DNA from: Lactobacillus sp. PV012
GTDB taxonomy: Bacteria > Bacillota > Bacilli > Lactobacillales > Lactobacillaceae
Direction of reading: 5' to 3'
NCBI RefSeq assembly: GCF_014522325.1
Contig: NZ_CP041983.1
Location: 372,001-436,000, forward strand
DNA: 64,000 bases
This document shows positions 47,061 through 58,441 of this stretch, in pieces (positions within the stretch are counted from its first letter, which is position 1; every line of letters begins with the position of its first letter). The position numbers and the translations under genes are program-made. The notes below the pieces were generated by a model that was not told the origin of the DNA, made no database searches, and saw only the letters and a list, made by a program, of their open reading frames with translations.

Positions 47061-49693
47061 CTAGTTTGAATATTAGTAGTGGTTTGGGTAGTAGGGGAGG
47101 AATTACTTCCACCCTGTTGACTAGTGCGAGCCTCTTGTTCATTAGACTTAACTGTTTGTTCAGAATTTGAATCATCTTGTTCTTGTCGTGTAACACTCTT
47201 CTTCTTTTCATTGGCTTCACTTGAATTTTCAGTGTTTTCAATAAAGAGACTACTAATATCATTTGTGGTGGAGATTGTTTTACCAGTGTAGAGCAAGGTA
47301 TGACCGTATTTGTTATCTTCACCTTGATAGTGATCGTAGAAGAGTTTGTAATCTTCTGTTGAGCCTCCAATAGCAAATTCAGCACTAGCTTGTGGAGCAG
47401 CTGCTAAACTTAAAGCAGTAGTAGTTGCACCAGAAAGATTTATTTGCTCATTGTCAAACATTACAGAACCAGGGAGTGTACCAGTACTTTTTAAAACAGT
47501 GTTACGATGTACACTAGCTGGTTGACTAGTAGTGGAATTAAGTTTGAAAATATCTGGATCTTCTTCATATAGAGCATTAGCCATTTTAGCCCAAAGATCC
47601 AAGTTAGTAGAATTAGCATCTGAACCTAAATTGTAAGTATGACCATAGAAGTTATCATATCCTAGCCAACTAGTGATGGTTACCCCAGGGGTAGAGCCAT
47701 TGAACCAGATATCACGATAATCATTACTTGTTCCAGTTTTACCAATTAAGTTATTAGTATCAAAGTTTACTGAATTACTCAATGAGGAAGCAGTTCCACC
47801 ATCTTTTACAACCTGATGTAACATGTGTTGCATGATATAAGAGGTACCTGATGAAAATACCTTATGAGTTTTTGTTTTATGCTTGTAGATTACTCGTCCA
47901 GATGGGTCTTTAATTTCATCAATGTAATAACTTTCGCTGCGATTACCGTCATTGTAAAAGTTAGAAAATGCACTTGCATTTTGAGCTACAGAGAATCCAT
48001 CACTTGTTCCTCCTAGAGCAATTCCTAAATCGTGGTACTCTTTCTTAGTTAATGAAAGGCCCAAATTATTCATTGGTGATTTGAGGTCTACATTTTTGTT
48101 CTTTAAAGTATTGTAAAGGTTAACCGCCGGTAAGTTATAGGAGTGGGCGAGGGCACTTTGAGCATTAATAAACTTGTTTTGAACAGTAGAGTTATAGTCT
48201 GTAGGGATGTACTTACCAAATTTAGTTGGGAAGTCAGCAATTGCGGTTTGAGAAGAAATAATCTTATTTTCAATTGCAGGACCATAAACGAGATATGGCT
48301 TAATTGACGAACCAGGTGAACGATAAGTATTGAAAGCATGATTAATTTGAGAATCTTCAAAGTTGATTCCACCGCTAAATGCTAGAATAGCACCTGTTTT
48401 GTTGTCGAGCATAATGCTACCATTTTGAACATGTTCGGTAGTTCTTACCCATTTATTAGTTGCGGTATCATAATCAGTACTTTCTTTGTCTTCACCTAAG
48501 TTAGCATCCTTAACTACACTATTCATTGTAGTATACAATGATTTTTTAATAGTAGTATGAATTTGGTATCCCTTTTGCTGTAAAAGAGTATTAGCAGTGG
48601 TTAGATATTGATTGTAACGATTGGTGTCTTTTTTGACACTTTCTACTTGAAGACCATCATTCTTAATTAGGCTTTCAGCGATTAATTCAACACCTTTATT
48701 TGCAACTAAATTGTAAAGATAACTGTTTTTTTTCTTAACTTCAGGAGCTTCTTTTTGTTTTAGGAAGTCTTTTTTGAGGTCATAATTCATGGCTGCTTTA
48801 TATTGTTCTTTAGTAATGTCACCATTACGATACATTCTGAAAAGTACAATATCCTTTCGGCGGAAGGCTAATTTTAGGTCTTTTTGCACATAGCCCTTTG
48901 AATCATAAGGTGTGTAGTAAGAAGGACTTTGAGGTAAACCTGCTAGAAAGGCTACTTGAGCTAAGTTAAGATCTTTAATAGATTTACCAAAAATTCCTTG
49001 AGCGGCTGTGTTAATTCCTACGATATTTTGACCACTATTATTTTTACCGTAAGGGGCAGCGTTTAAATAGGCTGTTAAAATTTCATTTTTTGAAAAATGC
49101 TTTTCAATTTTTTTTGCATAGAGCATTTCTGTTATTTTTCGCCGCCAAGTTGTTTGACTAGTTAAAAATTGCATTTTAACTAATTGTTGGGTCAAAGTAG
49201 ACCCACCAGTTTGAACACCAACCCCGGTCAATTCTGAAAGAACCGCACGTACGATTGATTTTGGTAAAACGCCGCGGTGTTCATAAAAATTTTCGTCTTC
49301 AGTTGCAGTAACTGCTTTTTTAACCAGAGGCGTAATTTGAGAACTTGAAGCTTTGATAACTTTTGTATCGGGATTTACAGTAGCAATTTTTTCACCATCA
49401 GCATAATAAAAACTACTTGAACTTTTCGAATGATTTATTTGCTGAGAAAGCTCTTTAACTGTAGGAACATCTTGCTGGTGAATGATACCTAAGGCGTATC
49501 CACCACTAAATCCTACTAAAGCAAAAATGATGAATAAGATACCTATTATTGCATAGCGGATAAGGCGATGAATAGTAAGGTAAATGGTACTGCTGTAAAA
49601 AGATAGGCGACTTTCTTTTGCCTCTTGTTCTAAGTCAGAAATCTTAGGACCAGAGAAGAAGAATTCATAAAATTTTTTCTTTAAATTTTGCAC
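47057..49693 (-). CDS. class A penicillin-binding protein (bifunctional glycosyltransferase/transpeptidase)
   Basis: Polymerises and cross-links peptidoglycan at the outer face of the membrane. The 878-residue protein has one transmembrane helix (about 46-70). The GT51 motifs EDENFYEHRG (132-141) and GGSTLTQQ (163-170) come next. The transpeptidase motifs are SSIK (S462, K465), SYN at 518-520 and KTGT at 652-655. From about residue 800 the tail is low-complexity Ser/Glu/Gln/Thr, likely a wall-spanning spacer. It is PBP2A/PBP1A-like; the exact paralogue is uncertain. Confidence 0.95.
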   Translation of the reverse strand: MQNLKKKFYEFFFSGPKISDLEQEAKESRLSFYSSTIYLTIHRLIRYAIIGILFIIFALVGFSGGYALGIIHQQDVPTVKELSQQINHSKSSSSFYYADGEKIATVNPDTKVIKASSSQITPLVKKAVTATEDENFYEHRGVLPKSIVRAVLSELTGVGVQTGGSTLTQQLVKMQFLTSQTTWRRKITEMLYAKKIEKHFSKNEILTAYLNAAPYGKNNSGQNIVGINTAAQGIFGKSIKDLNLAQVAFLAGLPQSPSYYTPYDSKGYVQKDLKLAFRRKDIVLFRMYRNGDITKEQYKAAMNYDLKKDFLKQKEAPEVKKKNSYLYNLVANKGVELIAESLIKNDGLQVESVKKDTNRYNQYLTTANTLLQQKGYQIHTTIKKSLYTTMNSVVKDANLGEDKESTDYDTATNKWVRTTEHVQNGSIMLDNKTGAILAFSGGINFEDSQINHAFNTYRSPGSSIKPYLVYGPAIENKIISSQTAIADFPTKFGKYIPTDYNSTVQNKFINAQSALAHSYNLPAVNLYNTLKNKNVDLKSPMNNLGLSLTKKEYHDLGIALGGTSDGFSVAQNASAFSNFYNDGNRSESYYIDEIKDPSGRVIYKHKTKTHKVFSSGTSYIMQHMLHQVVKDGGTASSLSNSVNFDTNNLIGKTGTSNDYRDIWFNGSTPGVTITSWLGYDNFYGHTYNLGSDANSTNLDLWAKMANALYEEDPDIFKLNSTTSQPASVHRNTVLKSTGTLPGSVMFDNEQINLSGATTTALSLAAAPQASAEFAIGGSTEDYKLFYDHYQGEDNKYGHTLLYTGKTISTTNDISSLFIENTENSSEANEKKKSVTRQEQDDSNSEQTVKSNEQEARTSQQGGSNSSPTTQTTTNIQTR

Positions 49694-49740
49694 AAATCCA
49701 GATCCTTTAGCTATATAAATTACTTATCCTAATTATAGCA

Positions 49741-49772
49741 GAAAAAAAGAGCAATCAAAGATTGCTCTTATT
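49741..49772 (-). terminator. pepV terminator
   Basis: On the minus strand AAGAGCAAT pairs with ATTGCTCTT around a five-base loop, followed by a T-run of seven. It lies 14 bases after the pepV stop. Confidence 0.85.
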
Positions 49773-49785
49773 ACGATTTTATTAA

Positions 49786-51183
49786 TTATTTACTTAATTC
49801 ATAAATTGCTTCAGCATAAATTGCAATAGAATTAATTAAATCTTCAACTGTCATGTATTCATTTGGTTGATGCATTACAAGAGGAGCACCTTCGGCTTGA
49901 GCACCAAAAGCAACCCCATGATCGAACAAGCGCCCGTAGGTTCCACCACCAATAATTACTTCATGGCCTTTTTTACCAGTTTGTTTTTCGTAAACGCCTA
50001 AAAGAGTTTTAACAATCGGATCATCACCAGGTACGTAGTGAGGATCTTCTTGACGGCCTTGAATATGAGCAGTTAAAATATCACCAAACTTATCATTAAT
50101 TTGGTTTACCATGGTTTCACCGTCTGTTCCTTTAGGGAAGCGAACATTGTTTAGAATATAGGCATTTTGAGCATCAAGTTTGAAGACAGATGGAGAACTT
50201 ACTAGATCGCCCATTAAATCATCATGATGGGCAATGCCCAATTTTTTGCCATCAAAATCTTCATGTTCGATGTTAGCAATAAAGTGAATAAAGTTTTTGA
50301 CTTGACCATCAAGATTTAAACTATCTAAGAAGAGTGCTAAGAAAGTAGCCGCATTTTTTCCAGTTGCTGGTGCAGAAGCATGAGCACCATGACCAATTAA
50401 AGTTAATTCAGCTTGACCACTGTGAAGTTCAAAATTTCCATCAAGTTGGTGCTGTTTTAAGAACTCTTCATATTTTTGTTTAATTGAGTTTAAATCATCA
50501 CTTTCAATTAAAGCATGAGCAGTATGAGGAATAACATTGGCAGCTGTGCCAGAATTGAAGGCCCAAACTTTGACGTCTCCTTCATTAAAGTCATCTTTAA
50601 AATCTAATTTTAAAGTTACAATTCCTTGTTCACCATTGATAATTGGAAATTCTGCGTCAGGTGAAAAGGCTACGTCAGGAGCTGGTTGGTGTTTTAAGTA
50701 GTAATCAATTCCTACCCAATTAGTTTCTTCATTAGTTCCTAAAACAAAGTCAATTTTTTTAGAAGGTTTGAAACCGTGTTCCTTTAAAATTAACATTCCA
50801 TAGTAGGCAGCTAAAGCAGGACCTTTGTCATCTGCACTACCACGACCATAAATCTTTCCATCTTTAATGGTCATTTTAAATGGATCAGTCTTCCAGCCAT
50901 CACCTGCAGGGACGACATCAACGTGTCCGATAACTCCAACACGTTCTTTACCATCTCCCATGTTGATACGACCAGCGTAGTTATCGAAGTTTTCTGTATC
51001 AAAACCATCACGTTTAGCAAAATGTAAGAATTTTTCTAATGCCTTAGCTGGACCAGGTCCTAAGGGATATTTTTCACTTTTATGAGCTAAATCTTCGGAA
51101 GAATCGATAGCAATCAATTCTTGTAAGTCATGTAAAATATCTTCTTTCTTTTCTTGGGCTAATTTTTTGTAATCTAATTCCAT
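49786..51183 (-). CDS. pepV: dipeptidase PepV
   Basis: Cytosolic M20 zinc dipeptidase releasing free amino acids from a wide range of dipeptides. The 465-residue protein has the first metal ligand in [15 protein letters not shown], the bridging Asp in [17 protein letters not shown], the catalytic/ligand EE in [10 protein letters not shown], and a ligand in SPDAEFP; a lid domain is inserted between. It is full length compared with the Lactobacillus enzyme and stands as a single-gene unit. Confidence 0.95.
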   Translation of the reverse strand: MELDYKKLAQEKKEDILHDLQELIAIDSSEDLAHKSEKYPLGPGPAKALEKFLHFAKRDGFDTENFDNYAGRINMGDGKERVGVIGHVDVVPAGDGWKTDPFKMTIKDGKIYGRGSADDKGPALAAYYGMLILKEHGFKPSKKIDFVLGTNEETNWVGIDYYLKHQPAPDVAFSPDAEFPIINGEQGIVTLKLDFKDDFNEGDVKVWAFNSGTAANVIPHTAHALIESDDLNSIKQKYEEFLKQHQLDGNFELHSGQAELTLIGHGAHASAPATGKNAATFLALFLDSLNLDGQVKNFIHFIANIEHEDFDGKKLGIAHHDDLMGDLVSSPSVFKLDAQNAYILNNVRFPKGTDGETMVNQINDKFGDILTAHIQGRQEDPHYVPGDDPIVKTLLGVYEKQTGKKGHEVIIGGGTYGRLFDHGVAFGAQAEGAPLVMHQPNEYMTVEDLINSIAIYAEAIYELSK

Positions 51184-51343
51184 GTTAATTAACTCCTTTA
51201 ATATAATGTCTCTGATTAAATATTACAGCATTTAGAAGAAGATAAGTAATTTTTTATCTTTTTTATTGAAAAAGTGCTAAAAATATCTTTTGGTTCACTA
51301 TGGTACAATTTTAATGAATTAAAAAAATACAGGTGATTTAATA

Positions 51344-51676
51344 ATGGCACGACAATATCAAGAATTAACGTTAATTGAAGAAATAATTCGCAAAGATGGT
51401 AGCAAGTATTATGAAATTTCAAACATAGATCAAAATGGAATTGCAGAATTAGCAGTTGATAGAGGAGAATTAAGAAATGTGAAGATACTACAATTAAATC
51501 TTCCCAAGACCAAAGCTTTGCAAACTTATGAAGAGTATATTAATGAAAATTATGAACTAGAAACGTTGACAAACGAGGAAGATTGGAAAAATCCAAAATG
51601 GGTTGAATGGGAAAAACCGAAGGGAAAAGTTTTGGATGCTTACCAAAATATTTTAAAAGCTAATCGAATTGGATAG
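51344..51676 (+). CDS. uncharacterised lactobacillus protein upstream of yunD
   Basis: I do not recognise this 110-residue cytoplasmic protein. It is acidic and mixed alpha/beta, with no cysteine pairs, membrane helix or nucleotide motif. A TGGTACAAT extended -10 sequence lies about 35 bases upstream. It stops eight bases before the yunD-like gene, so it is probably the first gene of the yunD-yutD-HAD operon. The even spread of Glu/Asn/Trp (NEEDWKNPKWVEWEKPK) near the C-terminus is its most distinct feature. Confidence 0.7.
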   Translation: MARQYQELTLIEEIIRKDGSKYYEISNIDQNGIAELAVDRGELRNVKILQLNLPKTKALQTYEEYINENYELETLTNEEDWKNPKWVEWEKPKGKVLDAYQNILKANRIG

Positions 51677-51684
51677 AGGGAAAA

Positions 51685-53079
51685 ATGGAAAAATTACGTA
51701 TCTTACATACAAATGATTTACACTCTCATTTTGAACAATTTCCTAAAATTGGACGCTATTTAAAACAGGCACAAGCAGATACAACAGTTGATCAAGTGTT
51801 AACTTTTGATGCAGGTGATTTTATGGATCGCTCTCATCCCTTATCTGATGCTACTGAAGGGCAAGCTAATATTGCTTTGATGAATGAATTTAATTATGAT
51901 GCAATTACAATTGGAAATAATGAAGGAATAGCAAATTCACATGAGGTACTGGAAAATCTTTTTGAAGATGCAAATTTTCCAGTAATACTTGCAAATTTAC
52001 GTGAAGCAGATGAGAAGTTACCTAAATGGGCAAATGAGTATCAAATAATAACTACTTCCAAAAATACTAGAATTGGTTTGATCGGTTTAACAGCACCGTA
52101 TCCAATGACATATGAGCCTAATGGATGGCATGTAAAATTTATCTCTCAAACGCTGGATAACATGCTTAAAAAAATGGCTAATAAATATGATTTTTTAATT
52201 GTAATTAGTCATATTGGGTTAACGTTAGATAAGTATATTGCTGAGCATTATCCACAGGTAAAGTTGATTATTGGTGGTCACAGCCATGATTTGCTTGCAG
52301 AAGGGATGAAATTAAATCAAACTTGGATTACTCAAACCGGTAAATGGGGTAAATATGTTGGGGATATTCTTTTAGAAATAGAAAATCATCAGTTAAAAAG
52401 TGTTACTCCTAAAACAATAACAGTAGATGACTTGCCTGAGCACAAGGGAGATAGAGAGTTTATTGAAAAATTAAGATTAAGTGGTAAAAAACTCTTAGCT
52501 GGTCGCCAGATTGCTAATTTACCTAAAAAATTTGCTCAGGGACAAGAAGTGATGATTCAGGCAGCTCTTAATGCAGTCAGTGAAGCGGCTAAGACAGATA
52601 TTGCGATGCTAAATTCAGGGCTCTTTTTAACAGATGTGAAGCCAGGTATCTTTACAGAAGCTGATTTACAAGCACTTTTGCCTCATCCAATGCATGTGGT
52701 AAGAAGTAAATTAGTTGGAAGAGAATTATGGCGCTTGATAATGGAAATGGAAAAAAATCGTCACTTTCTCCAGAAGTTTCACCAGATAGGAATGAGCTTT
52801 CGCGGGAAAATATTTGGTAATATCGTGTATAAAGGTATTAAAGTTGATCCAAATTCCAGAACTGTCTATATTAACGGACAAGAAATTGAACCAGAAAAAG
52901 AATATGTTATTGCCGTATTAGATCACCATGTCTTAGTGCCATTTTTCCCAACGTTATCAATTGTAGGAGAAAATAAATTTTTATTTCCTGATTATTTAAA
53001 GACAGTCGTTGCAAAGTATTTAAGTAAAAATTATCCCCTGAAAAAAAGAGGTGAAGATAGTGGAGAAAACAGAAAATGA
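51685..53079 (+). CDS. 5'-nucleotidase/2',3'-cyclic phosphodiesterase-like metallophosphatase (YunD-like)
   Basis: Two-domain metallophosphatase: an N-terminal catalytic domain with LHTNDLHSHFEQ (metal ligands), AGDFMD, GNNEG and GHSH motifs, and a C-terminal nucleotidase domain (about 285-464). The 464-residue product lacks a signal peptide and a wall anchor, so it acts in the cytoplasm, unlike secreted 5'-nucleotidases. It resembles B. subtilis YunD, whose substrate is unsettled. Its end overlaps the yutD-like gene. Confidence 0.9.
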   Translation: MEKLRILHTNDLHSHFEQFPKIGRYLKQAQADTTVDQVLTFDAGDFMDRSHPLSDATEGQANIALMNEFNYDAITIGNNEGIANSHEVLENLFEDANFPVILANLREADEKLPKWANEYQIITTSKNTRIGLIGLTAPYPMTYEPNGWHVKFISQTLDNMLKKMANKYDFLIVISHIGLTLDKYIAEHYPQVKLIIGGHSHDLLAEGMKLNQTWITQTGKWGKYVGDILLEIENHQLKSVTPKTITVDDLPEHKGDREFIEKLRLSGKKLLAGRQIANLPKKFAQGQEVMIQAALNAVSEAAKTDIAMLNSGLFLTDVKPGIFTEADLQALLPHPMHVVRSKLVGRELWRLIMEMEKNRHFLQKFHQIGMSFRGKIFGNIVYKGIKVDPNSRTVYINGQEIEPEKEYVIAVLDHHVLVPFFPTLSIVGENKFLFPDYLKTVVAKYLSKNYPLKKRGEDSGENRK

Positions 53080-53602
53080 AAAAAAGCAGGTTTATCATCC
53101 TTTAGCCCAGGTAATTAAGGATGAAGAAAAGGTCTTTATTGATGGAAGAGAATATGAACTAATTGAAAATGTGAGAAATGCATTTGATGTAGAAGTTCTC
53201 AAAGAAAAATATGATCCTTTTTTAAATCAATATGATTATCTTGTTGGGGATGTTTCAAGTGAACATTTACGTTTAAAAGGATTTTATGATAGTCAAGATC
53301 GGGCTCCAATTGATAAAAAAGCAAATGTAATTGTTGATTACCTGGAAGAGTATTGTAATCCTGGAAGTCCATATTTTATCTTACATTTAGTTGAACAAAA
53401 TGCAGTCAAGAAAATAGTATTGGGGAGAAAAAACACTCAACATAAAAAGCAGTATCGTTCTTCTAAAAAAGCCCATAATAAAAACAATTTTAAAGATAAA
53501 AAAGTTCATCGCACCCGTATTCGCAAGAATGCTATAGCAACTCGAAAAAAGAACCGAAGTAATAGAAAGAATAGTTTTGTAATTAAGAAAAGGAAGAGTT
53601 AA
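53060..53602 (+). CDS. YutD family protein (DUF1027) with basic tail
   Basis: Conserved Firmicutes protein of unknown function found beside yunD and yutF. The 180-residue product has the DUF1027 core (about 10-115: EYELIENVRNAFDVEVLKEKYDPFLNQYDYLVGD type) and a very basic tail from about residue 120, with more than half Lys/Arg/Asn, which may bind nucleic acid. GTG at 53060 has best spacing to AGAGGTG; a GTG at 53051 lies within that site. It overlaps the yunD-like gene by 20 bases. Confidence 0.85.
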   Translation: MEKTENEKKQVYHPLAQVIKDEEKVFIDGREYELIENVRNAFDVEVLKEKYDPFLNQYDYLVGDVSSEHLRLKGFYDSQDRAPIDKKANVIVDYLEEYCNPGSPYFILHLVEQNAVKKIVLGRKNTQHKKQYRSSKKAHNKNNFKDKKVHRTRIRKNAIATRKKNRSNRKNSFVIKKRKS

Positions 53603-53603
53603 G

Positions 53604-54386
53604 TTGAAAAACAAAAAATATAAAGGCTATTTAATCGATCTAGATGGAACTGTTTATCGAGGTAAACAGACCATTCAAACAGGAGTGGATTTTGTTCATA
53701 GATTGCAAGAAAAAAATATTCCCTATCTTTTTTTGACTAATAATACTACTAGAACAAGACAAATGGTCTTAGAAAAGCTGAATGGGCATGGTGTAAAAAC
53801 TCAGTTAGATCATATTTACACTCCTGTTTTGGCAACGATTGATTATTTATTAGAGAAAAATCCAGGAGTAGATAAAATTCCTGTCTATATAATTGGAGAA
53901 GTAGGTTTAAAAGAAGGACTCCTTAATAATTCTCATTTTTATATTGATGAAGACAATCCTAAGTATGTAATTGTTGGAATGGATACCCAGATGACCTATG
54001 AAAAAATTAGGACGGCAGTTAGGGCAATCAGAAAGGGTGCAATTTTCTTGGGAACTAATCAAGATTTGAATTTACCCGCAGGGGATGAATTGCTACCGGG
54101 AAATGGTTCTCAGTGTGCAATGATTAGTGCAGCTTCTGGGGTAGAACCAATTTATATTGGAAAACCATCCCCAATCATTGTTAACTATGCTTTAAAGATA
54201 ATTAATTTACCTAAAGAAGATGTAATAATGGTAGGTGATAATTATGATACTGATATCATGACTGGGGTAAATTATCAAATGGATACCTTATTAACATTGA
54301 CAGGGGTAACAAAAAAGGAGGAATTAGTTGATAAACTAACTCCTCCTACCCATGTGGTTGAACACTTAGGAAATTGGCAAGTATAA
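53604..54386 (+). CDS. HAD-superfamily phosphatase, NagD/YutF type
   Basis: Class IIA haloacid-dehalogenase-like sugar- or nucleotide-phosphatase. The 260-residue protein has motif I LIDLDGTVYRG near residue 9, motif II in FLTNNTTRT, and the C-terminal GKPSP and GDNYDTDI metal motifs. The substrate is unknown. It starts at TTG after AGGAAGAG, one base after yutD. Its last 25 codons carry, on the opposite strand, a complete terminator for the dedA gene. Confidence 0.92.
   Translation: MKNKKYKGYLIDLDGTVYRGKQTIQTGVDFVHRLQEKNIPYLFLTNNTTRTRQMVLEKLNGHGVKTQLDHIYTPVLATIDYLLEKNPGVDKIPVYIIGEVGLKEGLLNNSHFYIDEDNPKYVIVGMDTQMTYEKIRTAVRAIRKGAIFLGTNQDLNLPAGDELLPGNGSQCAMISAASGVEPIYIGKPSPIIVNYALKIINLPKEDVIMVGDNYDTDIMTGVNYQMDTLLTLTGVTKKEELVDKLTPPTHVVEHLGNWQV
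54311..54346 (-). terminator. dedA terminator embedded in the HAD coding end
   Basis: On the minus strand GGAGGAGTTAGTT pairs with AACTAATTCCTCC through 13 bases with one wobble, a four-base loop and six Ts. It lies 45 bases past the dedA stop and wholly inside the convergent HAD reading frame. Confidence 0.85.
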
Positions 54387-54390
54387 AAAA

Positions 54391-55038
54391 TTAAAATTCT
54401 TTTCTTTGGACAATTTTTTTTCGTATCCAGATAATAAGCACTGGAACTACTGAAATTAAAATGATGCCAAGAACGATTAATGAAAAATGATCTTGTACTA
54501 AAGGGATGTTTCCAAAGAAGTAACCAATGATTGAAAATAAAGTTACCCATAAAAAACCACCGATAAAGTTATAAATAATAAAAGTACGATAGTGCATTTT
54601 GCTAGCGCCAGAAACAAAAGGAACAAAAGTACGAATAAATGGAATAAAACGTCCAATTACAATAGTCTTTCCACCATGAGTAGCAAAGAAATTCTCTGCT
54701 GCTCTTTTTTTGTTCTCATCAATCAGCTTATTGAACCAAGAATGTTTAGAACCGCTGTGTTGGGACCAATTACCAATTTCGTAATTGGCAGTATCACCTA
54801 GAATAGCTGCAATTAAAAAGATAAAATAGCATAGCCAAAAGTTAAGATGGTATTTTGGAATAGCAGCCATTGCACAAGCTGCAAAAATAAGTGAATCTCC
54901 TGGTAAAAAAGGAAAAATAACCACACCAGTTTCAATAAATATTATTAAAAATAAAAATAAATAAGACCAGTTACCAAATGTGTTAACCAATGTCACTAGG
55001 TGCTTATCAATATGTAAAATAAAATCAACTAGGTTCAT
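54391..55038 (-). CDS. DedA family membrane protein
   Basis: Member of the DedA/SNARE-associated family; recent work ties such proteins to lipid-carrier recycling and membrane homeostasis. The 215-residue protein has four to five hydrophobic segments with two re-entrant-like regions (FPFLPGDSLIFAACA and GRFIPFIRTFVPFVSGASKM), including the family's conserved glycines, proline and arginines. It is convergent with the HAD gene, only five bases between the stops. The FNR gene lies 20 bases upstream, so both are probably co-transcribed. Confidence 0.92.
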   Translation of the reverse strand: MNLVDFILHIDKHLVTLVNTFGNWSYLFLFLIIFIETGVVIFPFLPGDSLIFAACAMAAIPKYHLNFWLCYFIFLIAAILGDTANYEIGNWSQHSGSKHSWFNKLIDENKKRAAENFFATHGGKTIVIGRFIPFIRTFVPFVSGASKMHYRTFIIYNFIGGFLWVTLFSIIGYFFGNIPLVQDHFSLIVLGIILISVVPVLIIWIRKKIVQRKEF

Positions 55039-55058
55039 CGAAAATCCTTTCTAAGTAT

Positions 55059-56015
55059 TTATAGGCCAGTAGAGTGTAAGGTCATCTTTTTTTCTGGAAA
55101 AAGTGTCTCCATTATTTTACTAATGGCAATTTGTACTTCTCCAAAACCTATTCCAATCATTGGGGCACGCCCAGGATAGGTAATTGCATCTCCCACTGCA
55201 TAAATTCCTTGAATATTTGTCTCCATAAAATTATTTACTTCAATTAGTCCGTGGCTTAATTGAAGTCCCCATTTTCTTAATTGAGTATTATTTGATTTAA
55301 ATCCATATGCGACTAAAAGGTCATCAAATTCTTTTTCAATCAAGTTATTATTTCCTACTTCTTTAAGAGTAAGCTGGATTTTGTTTGAAGAAGTAGGTTG
55401 AATTTTAGAGGGAAGAAATGGGGTGAAAAAGCTTACATTTTTAGAATTAGAAAGGGTCGTGACATTGCTTTCAAGCCCCCTAAAAGATGTTCGCCGATGA
55501 ATTAAGGTGACTTTATTACGTGGTGATAATTCAAGAGCCCAATCTAAAGCCGAATCTCCACCTCCTAGTACTGCGATTTGCTTGTTCTTGAAGTCTTGTG
55601 GATTAGGAAGAAAATAGTGAATATTCTGTTCAAGAGTGGAAGGAATTTCAAGTGGAAGAGGTTTAGGTTGAAAAGCACCTAACCCAGTGGCTAGAACAAT
55701 ACTTTTAACGTAGTAATCATTATCAATAATAAAACCATTTTGATCACTCTTATTGATTTTTTGAACACGATAATTAGAAATAATATTTTTAGTTTCAATT
55801 TGGTCATTGAGATTTTTAATTAAATTATCTCCGGTAATTTTGGGATAGGCGGGTATATCTTTAATTTGTTTGTTGGGATATAGATATGTTGGCTGGCCGC
55901 CAATTTTTTCTAAAGCTTCAAAAGTAACTGTGTTAAAACCATGGAGCTGGGCAAAACTAGTTGCAAAAAGTCCAATGGGTCCGCTACCGATAATAGCTAA
56001 GTCATATTTTTTCAC
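55059..56015 (-). CDS. ferredoxin/flavodoxin-NADP+ reductase (thioredoxin reductase-like)
   Basis: FAD enzyme of the YumC-type class that passes electrons between NADPH and ferredoxin or flavodoxin. The 318-residue protein has an N-terminal FAD motif IIGSGPIGLFA, the NADPH motif GGGDSALDWA, and a GDAITYPGRAPMIGIG C-terminal FAD block. It lacks the CxxC of thioredoxin reductase. It is probably co-transcribed with dedA. Confidence 0.92.
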   Translation of the reverse strand: MKKYDLAIIGSGPIGLFATSFAQLHGFNTVTFEALEKIGGQPTYLYPNKQIKDIPAYPKITGDNLIKNLNDQIETKNIISNYRVQKINKSDQNGFIIDNDYYVKSIVLATGLGAFQPKPLPLEIPSTLEQNIHYFLPNPQDFKNKQIAVLGGGDSALDWALELSPRNKVTLIHRRTSFRGLESNVTTLSNSKNVSFFTPFLPSKIQPTSSNKIQLTLKEVGNNNLIEKEFDDLLVAYGFKSNNTQLRKWGLQLSHGLIEVNNFMETNIQGIYAVGDAITYPGRAPMIGIGFGEVQIAISKIMETLFPEKKMTLHSTGL

Positions 56016-56064
56016 AAATTAGTCTCCTTAATATAGAAATTATTCGTCTTTTATTATTACATAT

Positions 56065-56093
56065 TTTTCAAGATAAAAGGGAGAGATTATAAT
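56065..56093 (+). promoter_or_regulatory. predicted promoter of the S1-domain gene
   Basis: TTTTCA and TATAAT with a 17-base spacer, 20 bases before the start codon of the gene. Confidence 0.5.
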
Positions 56094-56113
56094 AAGGTAA
56101 GGGAGATGAGACG

Positions 56114-56482
56114 ATGAAAAAAGTAGAAATAGGAGAAGTAGTAGAAGGAAAAATTAGTGGGATACAACAATATGGAGCTTTTGTAAGATTAGAAAATGGT
56201 GAAGAAGGACTGATTCATGTATCAGAGGTAAGAGAAGGATACATCGCAAAAATTGGAGAAGAATTCTCTGTGGGACAATTGGTGAAAGTAAAGGTAATAG
56301 ATATCGATCCTTATAATGGACAAATAAGTCTTTCAACACGCGCTTTACAGCCAAGTAAAATGCGACGAGAAAGAAGACACTTTTGGACATCTAAAAGTGT
56401 AAAAATAGGATTTAAAGGCTGTGAGGAAGAACTAAAAAAAGAAATAGAAAAAAGGGTTGCGAAAAGTAAAAGGATAGGGTAA
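56114..56482 (+). CDS. cvfD: S1 RNA-binding domain protein (CvfD/YugI-like)
   Basis: Small ribosome-associated RNA-binding protein of the general stress protein 13 type; in Streptococcus, CvfD is a post-transcriptional regulator. The 122-residue protein has one S1 domain (about 5-78) with the pattern VVEGKISGIQQYGAFVRL, GEEGLIHVSEV and VKVIDIDPYNGQISLS. A basic tail (RRERRHFW, KKEIEKRVAKSKRIG) follows. It lies just before the rRNA operon. Confidence 0.9.
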   Translation: MKKVEIGEVVEGKISGIQQYGAFVRLENGEEGLIHVSEVREGYIAKIGEEFSVGQLVKVKVIDIDPYNGQISLSTRALQPSKMRRERRHFWTSKSVKIGFKGCEEELKKEIEKRVAKSKRIG

Positions 56483-56526
56483 TATATTTATTGCTGTTAA
56501 GGAAGAAAAAACAGTGAAAAAATATG

Positions 56527-56555
56527 TTGACAAAGATGAATAAACAACGTATAAT
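56527..56555 (+). promoter_or_regulatory. rRNA operon promoter P1
   Basis: Perfect consensus TTGACA and TATAAT separated by 17 bases, upstream of 16S rRNA. Confidence 0.92.
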
Positions 56556-56609
56556 AATAAAATGTCTTCGGGATAACAAACCGGCGACAAAGAATTTTAA
56601 AATTATCTC

Positions 56610-56638
56610 TTGCAAGTAAAAAGCAAGTATGATATAAT
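56610..56638 (+). promoter_or_regulatory. rRNA operon promoter P2
   Basis: TTGCAA and TATAAT with exactly 17 bases between them, 83 bases after P1. Tandem promoters are usual for rrn operons. The leader then carries TTGAAAACTGAA, repeated before 23S at 58504-58515. Confidence 0.9.
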
Positions 56639-56675
56639 AGATAAGTCGTAAACCGACGCTTTAGTACCTTGAAAA

Positions 56676-56699
56676 CTGAACAAAAATTCGTAAGTGTGC
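56676..56699 (+). other. 5' arm of pre-16S processing stem
   Basis: CTGAACAAAAATTC (56676-56689) and GTGTGC (56694-56699) pair with bases 58442-58465 downstream of 16S, with one wobble and a four-base internal loop. RNase III-type processing is expected. Confidence 0.75.
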
Positions 56700-56802
56700 G
56701 GGGGAAATAAACCCCAAACAAAGCGAAGTCAATTCGCAAGCAATAAATTTGAGATAACAAATCAAAAAAACGTTAAGAGCTAAGAAAAGCTCATTTCAAA
56801 AA

Positions 56803-58380
<1,578 letters not shown>

Positions 58381-58441
58381 AGGGCAACTGATGGAGAGTG
58401 TGAAGACACTAAAAGAAGTCAGAAAGCCAAACAAGAAAAAG

